The notes beneath the pieces were generated by a model. That model was not told where the DNA came from. It was given only the letters and a program-made list of their open reading frames with translations, and did not search any database. Source: Alviniconcha marisindica (lineage: Eukaryota; Mollusca; Gastropoda; Provannidae). From it: a stretch of 64,000 nucleotides of DNA. The stretch spans positions 287,501-351,500 of the forward strand of contig JABMCL010001742.1 in assembly GCA_018857735.1 (NCBI GenBank), read 5' to 3'. Within the stretch, counting starts at the first letter, position 1, and every line of letters begins with the position of its first letter. A program made the translations under genes and the position numbers. Positions 42,144 to 54,860 of this stretch are shown one piece after another.

Positions 42144-43332
42144 TGAGAAACAATTAGTAGGCTGAAGTGCCACCGCCTGTCTCATTGTTTCAGATAGTGC
42201 ACTTTATGAAGGAGCAGGTTTTCTGTCTGGATGGTTGTGCGTGTTGCAGACCCAGACTAACAGTTCATGTTCACTCAGCAGAAATAAACATTACACTATA
42301 CAGAACAAAAGAGGGAGAAGAAAAAAAATCAGTGACAATAATAAAAACATGAGAGCTCTGGTGTGCTGTCTGTGATGTCAGAGACACTTTGATGACATCA
42401 GACTAAAGCAATCACAAAACACTTAGGAAAGAGCGAAGGTGTCAGTGATGCTGACAACTTATAATATCAGGATTAAATCAGCTGGACTTTCAATCGCTAA
42501 ATTGTTATGGCAGATCATGTTCTTTTCACCGGTTCCAAACACTTGAGAATTATTTTTGATTGAAATCTGAGGTTAGTTCCTGAACTGGCTGAAAACACAT
42601 CCTTGTAAATTTATGTAATCCCATGGATAGTGTTCCAGAAAATGATTTTTTTCCAGGTGCTCTCATTTGAGATGGATATATACATACCCACAGATGATTT
42701 AAGTTTAATAGTCAACGTGTGTAGATGTTTGTGTGCCAGTGAAAAAAATGAAGTATGTTAACTGCATATTTTTACTGCCTTATTAAAACTAAAAACCTTA
42801 ATTTTTTTAAGGCATTGTCATCATGCACAGACAAATACAGAGAAAGAGTAAGAGCTACTTGCACTTTATCTGAAAATTAAATGCACTGTAAAAATACTCC
42901 CAAAGTTTCTAAATTCAGCTTGCTTTAAAAAAAAATTTTTTTTAAAGGATTCTTTAATTCAAACATTGCTAATCAGTGACAGCAACAACAAAAATCAGTT
43001 TTTCTGATTGCATATCTCCCTTCATTTAGAGCTTCTTAAATGTCAGCTGAGAGTATTCTCCCATGCTGACAGAGTCTACCACTTAGTGGTTTTCTTTTGT
43101 TAGTTTGGCCAATATCCTCTTGCCATTAGGTGCCAGTGCTCACTGATAAGCTACACAGGTAGTGATTAAGTGAAACATGTCAGACCTAGGCAACCAACAT
43201 GATAATGGTCCTCATTAGGATCAGGATCATATTTTTTATTCCGCATGGAGTTGCAATGCAGTGTGTGAGTGTGTGTGTAAGTGTACTTCTGTGTGTTTGT
43301 GTGTGCGCGCATGTGTGTGTGTGTTTTGTTCA
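42144..43332. other. Intergenic sequence, no gene
   Basis: AT-rich sequence with no supported ORF or RNA gene. A (GT)n-like tract lies at about 43262-43326. Confidence 0.4.
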
Positions 43333-43935
43333 GTTCAAGATGGTATCTATGCGCTTGGAAAAGTCCATCCTGTCTCTCAGAAGTATCCCCAAAGTTGCCT
43401 TTGAAACAGTTCCACTGTTTGTCTGATTGACAGTTGCCCTCTCTCGTCCTTTCATGGAAGATCATGCAGTGCTTCCTCTTTCCACGCCTCTCTTTGAAGC
43501 GATCAGTGGTGTGATGTCCTTGGCTTTGTGCCCGTGGGTAGTGTCTCAAGCTTCTTAACACTTCAGATCTTCTGAGAAGCAAACCACTTGAGGTGGTTTT
43601 GCGTTGCCTGCCAGACTATCTGCTCAGTCATTTCCCTTCACTCCGGCATGTCCAGGGCAGGACACCCACAGGAGTTTTCGAAGGTGGCCGTCGACCATCG
43701 ACATATTCCAGTCTGGGCTTCCCATTCCACCTTTTGTAGCAAGCTCATTGAATCTGTGAGGATGATGTCAATTGTCATGTGTGGTCTGACTGTCACCTCT
43801 TGAGGCAATCCAATGAAGGACATGGGTGACTGCTTCCGCCTCCATTGTCAAACTGGAGGTTGAGACAATATAGGCTGCACTGTCTTCATGGATGGTAGTC
43901 GCACCTTGCTTGACAGTGAAGCCCCACCCTGACTG
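43333..43935 (-). mobile_element. Decayed non-LTR retrotransposon, RNase H and 3' end
   Basis: Minus-strand fragments in different frames are collinear with the RNase H and C-terminal part of an RNase H-bearing LINE polyprotein. The first, at 43935-43770, has QSGWGFTVKQGAT and SSLTMEAEAVTH. The second, at about 43765-43640, has IILTDSMSLLQK. The third, at about 43580-43333, has RRSEVLRSLRHYPRAQSQG and ends near LELN. At least two frame changes separate them, so this is a dead 5'-truncated copy. The ISWI-intron remnants at 10.1 and 10.8 kb match its 3' end. The clade is not assignable from this fragment. Confidence 0.75.
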
Positions 43936-44206
43936 GTGTGTGTGTGTGTGTGTGTGTGTTGTTGGTATCATTATATTCAAGTTGCACAATCAATTTGAAT
44001 TATTTCCACTGTTGACTCAAAATATGAGCATGTGTGTGTGCATTACGTGCTTGTGTATATTCTATAAATCTTCATCAAACTAATGTGAGATGCTGGTTTG
44101 TTGGAGTTTGGTCACACATTCAAATAAAGTAACAAGTCCACTGATAGACCAGTTACAAATGGTAAATTTCACACAAAAAAGCCTTGACTTCAAGTATTCA
44201 TGATTT

Positions 44207-44212
44207 TTTATT
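44207..44212 (-). terminator. Candidate poly(A) signal of p62
   Basis: AATAAA on the minus strand, with a second at 44221-44226, about 1.3 kb beyond the p62 stop. Another AATAAA-like site lies near 44785, so the true 3' end is uncertain. Confidence 0.35.
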
Positions 44213-45532
44213 CCATAATGTTTATTATTCTCTTAATAGAATAATACCCAAAGCAATGTTTACACACAACAGTAACCCTGTACAGTTTCACAAAATTGTT
44301 TATTTACAAATATTTTGTGTTCAAATGATTTTATATACCCATATTAAATTGGACTAAACTTTTCATCAGAAACAACAGATGGTTAGAAGGCCAAAAGGTA
44401 GGGTATACTTCAGAACATCTTTGTTGTTGTGGAAAAAGTGCTACTGCAGGCAATTCAAAAATGGTACAGACCCGTGTACAAATGACCCAGGTTTACGTGG
44501 TACATATCTGTTGATCATTATTAAAAGTATATTCACGCCCCATCCCATGCTCCATGAGCTGTTTGTTGAGTGGGGTGCATGTGCATCATCAAAGCTGTTA
44601 TTAATATAGTTCTCACATTTGTTTGGTTACTGTCTCTCAGTCTGTCCACATGTTCATATCTGACATTATGACTGAACAAGTGCAGACTCTAATTACACAG
44701 AACAGATTGTTATATGTGTATTATAACAGAACAGATTGTTATTTGTGTATTATATAAAAACGTATGAAACACTGTCTTTTTTTCATTTTATTTTTTACAC
44801 ATGTAATACTTTTTTCTTTCTTTTTTACACTAAAATATGCTGTTTCCACTGTTTTCACAAACTAACACCTCACAAAACAAAACTACCAAACCTAAAACAG
44901 TAATCATATGTATGAAACACTGATGATATCAAGATGAAGTGTCATCTGAATCAAGACAGGTAATGTACCCAGTTTCTATCACGTACCAAGCATACCGTGC
45001 TTTCAGGTCACACCTTGAAACGCCTTGAAACACCTTGTGACACACATTTTGCACCACAAAGAGTAGCCACAATGCAAAAACAAGATAATGTGTTATAAAC
45101 AACTGCTCAGTAATTGTGAAAAGTCTCAGTAATAGTGAAAAAGTCTCAGAATATTCTTCTCAAAGTGCAAACTTACATCTCTGGCTAAAACCAATCACCT
45201 CTCAGAATATTCTCTTCGAAGTGCTGACTTACATCTCTGGCTAAAACCAATCACCAATATACTTTGCTAATAAAATATAATGGGATTAACCCAAGTAAAA
45301 ATGGACGAAACACCACAGAGTAAATAAACAGTAGTGCAAGCAGACTCGGAAAACAACAATATCATAGTCACAATAAATCACAGACATAAACTGACAAAGA
45401 AAATGTGATACAAGCACTCGCTGAAAACTGATTAAGTTGGAAATGGGATTTTAATGTCCTGTCAACCAGACAGGGTCAAGATAAATCCCAGGAGAATTTG
45501 ACAGCTGATGAAGAAGGGACAAGGTCCCACAT
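44213..45532 (-). other. Presumed 3' UTR of p62
   Basis: Non-coding AT-rich sequence after the p62 stop. It contains a two-copy direct repeat at 44697-44755 (ACAGAACAGATTGTTAT) and a 56-bp tandem duplication at about 45140-45255 (ACATCTCTGGCTAAAACCAA). A dispersed-repeat fragment lies at 45435-45500 (GGGATTTTAATGTCCTGTCA). Confidence 0.4.
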
Positions 45533-48500
45533 CTATCCCAGACGGCCAGCCTGCTGAGCGCCAAGTTTGAGGGTGTCGAGGGCATGGGCGATATCTCCAT
45601 CAGTGGTCTCTAGCAGACGAGTCAGCCATCCTCCGTCATCGTTGAACCCCATGGCCTTCATCATCTCCACAGCTTGGGTCACCTTCAGGTCTGCACAAAC
45701 ACCAATGGATTCACTGACTGATTACTTACTGACTGACTGGCTTAAATGTGATAATTTACCAGGGTTTGCACAGGCTTTAAAATTTGGGAAAACAGGTTCT
45801 TAACTGTTCTTGGTCCAGAAAGTTTGGGAAAAAGGGCATTTTTGGCCATGATCAAGGAAAGTTTGGGAATTTCATGACAATGGCCAACAAATCATCTACA
45901 GAATAGGGATAATAAGGGAAAATCTAAATTTATTCAGCTTGAAAGAGTGTTTGAAGTGTGTGTGTAACAGAGCCATGACTTGGTCTGATTGCAACTATGT
46001 GCAAATTAATAACAGGCCTAATCCCAGGGCTCCAGGCTTACAAAGTTTTCAATCCCAATATTTCCCAACCTCAAAGAACTTTTTTTTTCTTCATAATTAT
46101 AAGACCAAATTAGATTACTCAACTGTAACTTAAATTCACACGCAGTGATGTGTGTCATTTATATTGACAGTACAGACGTCAAAGTATTGTTATTTCATGA
46201 TTGTAGTTCAAACATTAATAAACAGCTAGCATATGATGCTATCCAGCTCACTGTTTAAGTCAAAAAATCACTGGCTTGTCAGTTTGACAGAAGTCAAAAT
46301 TCACACACTTTTAAAGAAATTTCCTGCATTATTACAAAGTCAATCCACAATTGACAGTGACATAAACACAGACAAACTGATTAACACTGACTTGTCAAAA
46401 TATCTAACCATGCAACCATTAGCAGGTCAGTGGTAAATTTGGTTCCCTGATACATAGTACTCTTATCAACTGGGTGATCATTCAGCTACTTGGTAGGTTT
46501 GTTATTTTGTGTGTGTAACCGAGTGCATCTGCAGATTGTGTTATTGTACTCTATATGTCACTCTGTCAATGTTCTTTCATGTGTGGACGTCATTCAATCC
46601 TTTACGTATCTTTTACGTGTTATTATTTTGGACATCACAAAAAGACGTGTTGAGAGAAAGCGAGAGGTAATATCAACTGCCTCTCGTAGATACCATCAGA
46701 GAAGAAGAATAAAAGCACCAAAACAGGAATATCTGGCTGTGGCTTGTTTGTGGCTCCACTGACCATTTACATGTAGTATAGAGCAGACAAACCTCTTAGA
46801 AAGTGGGCGTCTTTCATTAATCCATTGCCTGCCTTATGATGGTCTGGGACAAATGTTTTTCATATAAGCATACACCATCATGACCATCTGCTTAATTTGC
46901 AACTGGTCATGCATTTTCACACAGAACACATATTGTATCAAAACGAATGTTTATGGTTAGCTTAACTTTTGATTTCCAAGACCTTTCATTGGAGGACAGC
47001 AGATTTTGGTGGGGTTAACCATTTTCAGCATATTTGTCTATTTACTTTTCTAACATTGGTAATTGTGACTTACTGGGATACAGACCCTCACGCTGTTGTG
47101 CACTTTCTTGGGCTGATGCTTCAGTGCCATCAGTGGTCGTCTCTCCTTCATTCAGCATCGTCCAATCCTCTTCAGTGTTATGGGGTGACTGCTCACGACT
47201 CTGAAGAAAAAAAATTAAAAATGGTACAGCCTTGTAAGATAATACATCTGGAATGAGATACAGTATGTATGTACATGTGTCTGCAGTGTACAAACATAGC
47301 CAACAGAAATGTGAAATGTTGCCCAGACAAATCTTGGACACAACAGATGGGCATATAGACAAGACAGTCAATTCCAACAGAACTGCCCTAAATTCACTTC
47401 TTTGCTGGAGGGGAAGGGGGTCACCTAACAACTGACATGACAGTACAGGACTGCATTTAGCCCAACATGGTTAATAAATCTGATTTTGGTACCACATGAG
47501 AAGGGGCCTTTTTCTTCTTTTTTTAAAAGGCACAGCAGTGCAAATTCTGTTGAGCATTATGGGCATTCTATTTTCCTATTAATTTTTTTTTAGCAGTCTT
47601 TACAAAATGCTGAACCTTTCAGCCAAGCCAGATTTTAAGAACATTTCAGCCTTGAGCACTATCATCATCCATTCCATACACTCTTCCTAGGCAATATGTT
47701 GACAGAGGACACAATAAATGTGCAAATTTTCTGCAAGTTTCCTTGCAACTAACAGTCATTTTACAGGAAAAGGAAAGCTTACTTATCTGTATCAGTGTAT
47801 GTGTTGTACACACACACACACACACAAAAAAGAAGAAGTGTGTGCTGCTTGGATCTCATGAATCTGTACAACACGAATATTTCATACAGATGTTTTACCA
47901 GTTTTCTGTTTTTATGTGACAAAATTCTCCAATGCTTGGAACTGGCACACAGTCTTTATTGTATCCTATGGAAATGTGTTCTTTGTTCACTTTTCTGCAT
48001 TCTTATCTGGATGCTGGCTCTGTTTTGGATCTTTCCACCCAACTGTCCATAGCCCTGTGCACCACCTACCTGTCTGTCAGCATCATCATTGGTCTTAGGC
48101 TCGGTCGTCTCCTCCTCCATGCTCACTTGCACCTCCTCCCTCTCTGCCTCTGGTCTCGTCTCCGTGGAAGCTGGTTTCTCTGCTGGCTTCTCCGCTTGTT
48201 CTCCCTCAGAGCTGGTGCTGGGCTTTGGGCCTTGTGGCATGCGTGTGCATCCTCCACCATTGCCAAACATGTGGGTATCCCAGCACCACATGCCACTAGT
48301 GGCACCGCACCTGCCAGCACCATGCCTGTTGTTGTTACAGCGACCCTGGGTCTTCTTGCCTCCATGGTGAACTTCATAGGTCACATCAATGCCTGAAAGC
48401 ACATCAAGATATTTTCCAAATTATTCTTCCATTTTCCACATTAAGTTTCCATCCTTGTGCAATATTTGCAAAAGAAAAAAGCGATAAAGAGAGGAGGACA

Positions 48501-51500
48501 CTGTCCAACAAATGACCCACAAAAGAAAGATGTCATTCACGCCAAAAATATTGTGATGCATCCTTTCTAGTGTTCTACATGATGGTGAATCAGTATATAA
48601 TATATATATATGTAATGCAAACATACTGCTTGTACACTCTGTGAACTAATCCAGTGCTGAATGAAACAGTGACACTGTAATACTCTAATACAGAGCCTGT
48701 GTCACCGCACAACCTGCAGCTAACTGCAGGGTCTTGGACAGCTCAGCTGGCAGAACATCTGACTGAAAAACCAAGGCGCAAAACTGATGCAGGTTCCAGT
48801 CCCCACTGCAGCAAGGGTTTTCCTCCCAGAGTCAACTTTCAGTGCAGACTCTCTCACAGTGTCCGTACAGCCCCCGTGAGCAATTGCATGTATTAACATC
48901 AGTGTGCAAGTTAAAAATTGCAAACACTGTCCGCCAAACCATTGCTTGGACACATGAAAATACTGCACACACAGACTGGAATGGGTAGTGCTGCACTTGC
49001 GGCTGCTGTGCTTTACCTAGGTAAGGTAACCCAAATTTCCTACATGAGACAATGAAGCTTAAAAAAGAAAAAAGAAAAAAAGGAAGCACCATGCACCCAC
49101 CGAAAGGGTCCAGGAACTCAGCGATGTTTGCACCCATGTTCCGCAGGTAATCATCATAAGCATTATCTGTTGGCGCTCCCCCATCCTGCTGGGATCCGCT
49201 GTTGGGTTCTGTCCCCGTGGCCTGCCCAGAGGCAGAGGCAGAGGCACCAGCTGGGCAGGGCCCGTGGCCGGCATGGGCCTTCTTCATGAAACGGTGCATC
49301 CAGCGACGAAAGTGAGGTGGCATGAAGCCCTGCAGCAAACAAGCACAGCTGTTGGTGAGGCTCTGTATGAGCTCGCTTTCCCCACAGAAATTACCTGAAT
49401 TTTCCATGGTAACATTTTCTTTTGGAACAGCAAACTATCAATGGCAAAACATCCTCTACTGTGATGAAAGATTCTCTTTTGGGATATTTAACTACAGAAA
49501 ATGCAACACTTTTTTCATGTCAGAAAATCATGGAAAGAAAAAGGGTATGCTACGAGAGTTTCTTTTTCGTTGCAAAAATGGGACTGCTTTCTGAAAGGAA
49601 ACTGGAGAATAAATTGAAGGGTATATTACAAAAAATATATCTGTAATAACGACCATATTAAAATGCCAAGGCCAATCTGTGTCACTCTCATCCCTCCTTC
49701 TCCTCCTCCAACTGAACTAGATTTTTTTTTTAAATAACAGGGGTGGGGAGGGGGGGGGGATCCTGTTCTGCTTGAAGAAAACATTGACATGCAGGCAGCA
49801 ATGCGCCCACACAATTGCAATACCCCTGCAGACATGCACCTGGGAGGGCAAAAAGAATTGACTTACTGCTGGTCCTCCACCCGGGGTGGGTTGCACAATC
49901 TTCAGCTTGTCGTGTTCAGGGTGGATGCCCTTTTCCTCGCAGGCACTGCACAGGTCGTAGTCAAAGCACACCATGCACTTGTAGCGTGGTCCGTAGATGC
50001 TGCCCTCACAGCCATCGCACACAATTCCAGGATGCAGGACCTTTTCCTCTCCTGTTTGTGTCCCTGAGGTTTTGTCTGCTGGATAAAAGACAAACTCTAC
50101 TATTGACTTAGTCAGTACACAGATATAAATATGCACCTAACATGCATATATATATATATGACAAAAAAGTTACATGCTCAAGACACCAGAGGAACACAAC
50201 CAAACAGGCTGGGGTAGCCATTTATGATTAGGCTAGCTGTGACACATCGTCACATGACAGTTGTTTTGACACTGACTGCCAGTCCCAGCTTGTGGGCAGC
50301 CATTAGGCCACTGTGACGTGACAGTTGTTTTGACACTGACAGCCAGTCCCAGCTTGTGGTAGCCATTAAGTCACTGTGACACATGACAGTTGTTTTCACA
50401 GCCAGTCCCAGCTTGTGGTAGCCATTAAGTCACTGTGACACATGACAGTTGTTTTGACACTGACAGCCAGTCCCAGCTTGTGGTAGCCATTAAGTCACTG
50501 TGACACATGACAGTTGTTTTGACACTGACAGCCAGTCCCAGCTTGTGGTAGCCATTAAGTCACTGTGACACATGACAGTTGTTTTGACACTGACAGCCAG
50601 TCCCAGCTTGTGGGTAGCCATTAAGTCACTGTGACACATGACAGTTGTTTTGACACTGACAGCCAGTCCCAGCTTGTGGTAGCCATTAAGTCACTGTGAC
50701 ACATGACAGTTGTTTTGACACTGACAGCCAGTCCCAGCTTGTGGGTAGCCATTAGGTCACTGTGACACATGACACTTGTTTTGACACTGACTGCCAGTCC
50801 CAGCTTGTGGGTAGCCACTGTGACACATGACAGTTGTTTTCACAGCCAGTCCCAGCTTGTGGGTAGCCATTAGGTTACTGTGACACATGACAGTTGTTTT
50901 GACACTGACTGCCAGTCCCAGTTTTGACACTGACTGCCAGTCCCAGCTTGTGGGCAGCCATTAAGTCACTGTGACACATGACACTTGTTTTGACACTGAC
51001 TGCCAGTCCCAGCTTGTGGGTAGCCATTAGGTCACTGTGACATGCGACAGTTGTTTTGACACTGACAGCCAGTCCCAGCTTGTGGGTAGCCATTAGGTCA
51101 CTGTGACACATGACAGTTGTTTTGACACTGACTGCCAGTCCCAGCTTGTGGGTAGCCATCAGGTTACTGTGACACATGACAGTTGTTTTCACAGCCAGTC
51201 CCAGCTAACTCAGCAACTGTCACTGATGCAAGTCAGATTGTACAATGAAAATAAAATCAACAGGGCATTTATTGATTTAATCCCTAAATTATTATTTTTT
51301 CTTCAACCTCATTCAACTCTTGGAAAAGACCAGCCTTTTAGGATAAAACACATTTTGAGAGGGCCAGCTCCTTTAAAAGCCATCTGTTGATGTAGGAAAC
51401 AAAATACCCCCCCCCCCCCCCCCCATCTGCCCCACTCTCCCAAAAATTAAAAATTGGAGAAAAAGAAAAGAGTCCCATGCTCACCATTGGCTCCCTGGCT

Positions 51501-53761
51501 GGAAGTGGAAGATGCACCATCCTTGTCCCCAGTCTGAGCAGTCGGTTTGATGAAGAGACGCAACACACCATCAGGGGAGTGCTTCACGGCCTCCATCAGC
51601 TCCACCGTGGACGAGAATGTCACAAAATCCCCATCACAGTCTGAAACAGGTGAACAGGGATAAACAGAATACATCATTGTCTGTCAACTGCATACCGGGT
51701 GACCTAAGACTGTAAGATACCTAACGTTGGGCAACAGTGTATGTTCAGCTATATTTCATTAATATTCTTACTAATCTTAGTTATGCACAGGCTGAGTCTC
51801 GTTTACTATAACACATTAACAGAGCTATTCCTTTAAATCACAATCTTTGAAAATCAAAGTACCCAACAAGATGTTCACCAACCAAGACTGTTTTATAATC
51901 TCTGTTATAATTTCTCTGTTTACTGTGTTGTCACTAATTCTTAGTATCACGTGAAGACAACTTTGAGTAACAGACTAACTTCCAAAACAGTTCTTCTGAA
52001 TAGCAGGTCCATTGCTAGAGGTGCTGTGACACTAACAGAAGCTCAAGGTTAATTGCACTTTAGTTTTAAGGTTGATGGGGTCAGTCTCTGCCTTTAAACT
52101 TTGTTGCTGATATATCAGAGGGGCGCACTCACAATACAACTTCAATGGGTCACAACTATTCACAACTAACTGTGTTAGAGACTTAGGAAGTTAGGCTGTT
52201 GGAGGGTCACACTCACAGTCACAGTGCAACATCAAGTTCAAAAGGTCACCACTAAAAGCAAACCTACTGGACTGTGCTAACAATCACATGACCTGCCAAA
52301 TGCCACCATGGTGACATTCTACATACTGTATTACAAGAGGCACATAGCAATAGGTTGCAACAGTATATATTTATATGGGACCTAATGATGCAGCACACAG
52401 TTACAATAAATGAACAGTTTATAAGGGATGCAGCACAGAGTTATAATAACAATTTATATGGGATGCAGCACAGAGTTATGATAAACAAACAATTTATAAG
52501 GGATGCAGCACAGAGTTATGATAAACAAACAATTTATAAGGGATGCAGCACACAGTTATGATAAACAAACAATTTATAAGGGATGCAGCAAAACAGTTAT
52601 AATAAACAAACAATTTATAAGGGATGCAGCAAAACAGTTATAATAAACAAACAATTTATAAGGGATGCAGCACACAGTTATGATAAACAAACAATTTATA
52701 AGGGATGCAGCAAACAGTTATAATAAACAAACAATTTATAAGGGATGCTGCAAACAGTTATAATAAACAAACAATTTATAAGGGATGCAGCACACAGATA
52801 TGATAAACAAACAATTTATAAGGGATGAAGCACACAGTTATGAAAACAAACAATTTACTGAGCCCCTGGACTGTTAAGACTTCTCTCACTTATCAGCCAA
52901 GCTAAAGTTTTATCACAAAATGATTACTGCAAAGTCTGCAAGTTGAAACAATTTAATTCAAAACAATGCTCTGGGAATGCTGGCAGCCATGAAAATGCAA
53001 ACTCTTAAAAATTGTGAACTCTTGATTGTACATAAAAATCCCATTTATTAACTATAAAATAACTGAAAAAGTTAGCAAGTCCAACACAAAAGCAAAATTA
53101 CGTAGTTTAACTAAAAGTCATAGTGAGAGTTTCAATCTCATGAGCACTTAAAGTACAGTGTTGGGGTTACTTTGACCTTGCACTGTCGGCAGTGGATCAG
53201 TGGGCTGCTTTCAGTCATTGGAATTTCTGTTCCCTTAGTCCACCTTTATTGTTATATAATCAATGTCATGTTAGTTTTTCCAGGAAAATAGCTATTACCT
53301 TATATTTCTGAAAATTGTTGTTACTGTATTAGTGTATACAGCACAAACTTACTCTCACTTTGAGTAACACCCGTCAGCGATTCATGATCTTCTCGTAGTC
53401 GTACTTCCTTCAAGTTCCACCCTTGTCCAGGCAATACCCCCATTTTACCTCATCGGTTTTATACATATCCTGAAAGTAACGACGTATGATCTAATGTTGT
53501 TGTTGTTTTTTACTGATCATGAATGTTAAATAATTTATTATTCATTCCGTCTACGCGGGTATAAATACAGACGGAGAGAGGGAATGCTGTCTCACCTTGC
53601 CAGAACATACGGAATCCATTCTCGGGGAGACAGAAAACTTCTGCCACCTTCGTGCTCAACAGCTGATACAACTCAGCCGTTCCAGACGGCACCTGAAAAC
53701 GACGAATCTCTCCCTTCACCTCTCCATTTTTCTCAAGAAATGCCTTGATGTTCAGCACCAT
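45533..53761 (-). CDS. SQSTM1: Sequestosome-1/p62 selective autophagy receptor, 7 coding exons
   Basis: Scaffold and cargo receptor that polymerises, binds ubiquitin and links cargo to LC3/Atg8. Exons in transcript order: 53761-53596, 51640-51485, 50075-49867 (or 50078, see findings), 49329-49101, 48392-48070, 47200-47074, 45690-45533. Total 1368 nt, 455 residues (human 440), all phases closing. PB1 (about 1-105) has the basic REIRRF-type patch as EIRRFQVP and the acidic OPCA loop DCDGDF (56-61). The ZZ zinc finger has all ligands: C127, C130, C141, C144, C150, C153, H159, H162. Next come a basic segment FRRWMHRFMKKAH and the conserved block LDPFGIDVTYEVHHGGKK, as in vertebrate p62. Then comes a Cys/His/Gly-rich stretch absent from human p62, then an acidic region with LIR motif D-W-T-M-L (W374, L377) and a C-terminal UBA with MGFNDDGGWLTRLL. 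No clear KEAP1-binding motif is seen. The start ATG has a strong context (A at -3, G at +4). Confidence 0.96.
48725..49030 (+). mobile_element. tRNA-derived SINE in p62 intron
   Basis: An A box (CAGCTCAGCTGG, 48739-48750) and a B box (GGTTCCAGTCC, 48792-48802) are followed by about 220 bp of non-tRNA body including GTGAGCAATTGCATGT. It is inserted antisense to p62. The 3' end near 49030 (CTAGGTAAGGTAA) is an estimate. Confidence 0.65.
50218..51206. repeat. 65/66-bp minisatellite, about 15 copies, in p62 intron 2
   Basis: The unit includes CACTGTGACACATGACAGTT, GTTTTGACACTGACAGCCAG and TCCCAGCTTGTGGGTAGCC, with some deleted units. Where the unit is 66 bp the minus strand shows a 22-residue repeat. 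This is a by-product and not a gene. Confidence 0.95.
51407..51424. repeat. 18-base C run
   Basis: A poly-C homopolymer about 60 bp from p62 exon 2, on the intron side of its donor. It becomes poly-G in the transcript. Confidence 0.9.
52387..52857. repeat. 40-bp minisatellite, about 12 copies, in p62 intron 1
   Basis: The unit contains GGGATGCAGCACACAGTTAT and AATAAACAAACAATTTATAA with minor variants. Confidence 0.93.
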
Positions 53762-54100
53762 TTTTGCAGATGCCTTTCAAAGTGTAAAATTTCCAAATTA
53801 CTGGTGCTGCTATTCAGTCGACGTGTGGATCAAACTGCAGAACAGTTTTGATCGAACTGAGCAGACGAAAAGTTGCAAACTGTGACTGCGACTTGAAGTT
53901 GTGGATCGAGCTGTCTTCCTGTGAGGTAAACGTTCCGAGTGTCAGTCTGTCGAGAAAGTGTGCTAATATAGTCCTCGATCGGCAATGGCGACCTTCTAAA
54001 TCGCAACGTAACTTCTATGGCGCAGTCCTACAATGTTTATATCATGGTGGAACGCCACCTCGATTTTGTTGGGTCACGATCACGTGGGATGACGAATTAG
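53762..54100 (-). promoter_or_regulatory. Presumed p62 promoter with CACGTG E-box
   Basis: This is the sequence upstream of the p62 start. ATCACGTGGG at 54079-54088 contains a palindromic E-box resembling the CLEAR element bound by MITF/TFE factors, which control p62 in vertebrates. An AATGGCG YY1-like word lies at 53984-53990. No TATA box was seen. The link to regulation is inference. Confidence 0.35.
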
Positions 54101-54304
54101 TTATTATTAGTAACAAAATGAAAATATGACCTATTTGGCAAGTTTGTCAGCCAATCACGATCGCTTATCGAGTCACAGTCTAACCCTCTTCGAGAAATTT
54201 CACGAACAACTGAGAAAATTGAACTCTGAAACTTTTCGATGACACTGCAACATTATTATGTGATCGTGTCTACCCGGTGTTGACATTTCTCCCGCAAAAT
54301 GAGT

Positions 54305-54307
54305 GTT

Positions 54308-54348
<41 letters not shown>

Positions 54349-54711
54349 TGTGTGTGCTATTCAGGGCCTGTTAGTGCAGATCTATGGTATTCCAGCATTC
54401 GTCGGCTGAAACATGTACGATTATGCCTACGTAGGCGGCCTGCATGACATTCAGTCGCCTCTTCATCTCTTCACATTTTGAAGTGAAGCTGTCAATACTG
54501 ACACACTCTGACAGTTTGTGTGCTTCATGCAATAGGTACGAGGAACAACTCGTGACAACTACAAACACTAAATTAAGAGTAAAACAAAACAAGAAAAGCC
54601 GAAAAGTCGAATCAGTAAAAGAAGAAAAGAAAAAAGGCGCGACTGACTCGGGTGGCTAAGTCTAGGGACAAAAGTGTGTGTGTGTGTGTGTGTTGTGTGT
54701 GTGTGTGTGTG

Positions 54712-54776
<65 letters not shown>

Positions 54777-54860
54777 CGCCGGTGTTGTCACAGTGTGTGT
54801 GTGTGTGTGTGTGTGTGTTGTGTGTGTGAAGTTAGTGTAGTGTGTGTCAGTGTCAGTCGG
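54305..54860. repeat. (TG)n microsatellite blocks
   Basis: TG tracts at about 54310-54356 and 54673-54840, interrupted by short TTG units. Confidence 0.95.

Noticed and set aside
48725..48830. A tRNA gene within a p62 intron
   Set aside because: The boxes are present but the stems are degraded and the sequence continues into a SINE body.
50621..51192. Minus-strand ORFs with a 22-residue repeat (MATHKLGLAVSVKT...)
   Set aside because: They arise from the 66-bp variant of an intronic minisatellite. Deleted units break the frame and it lies within p62 intron 2.
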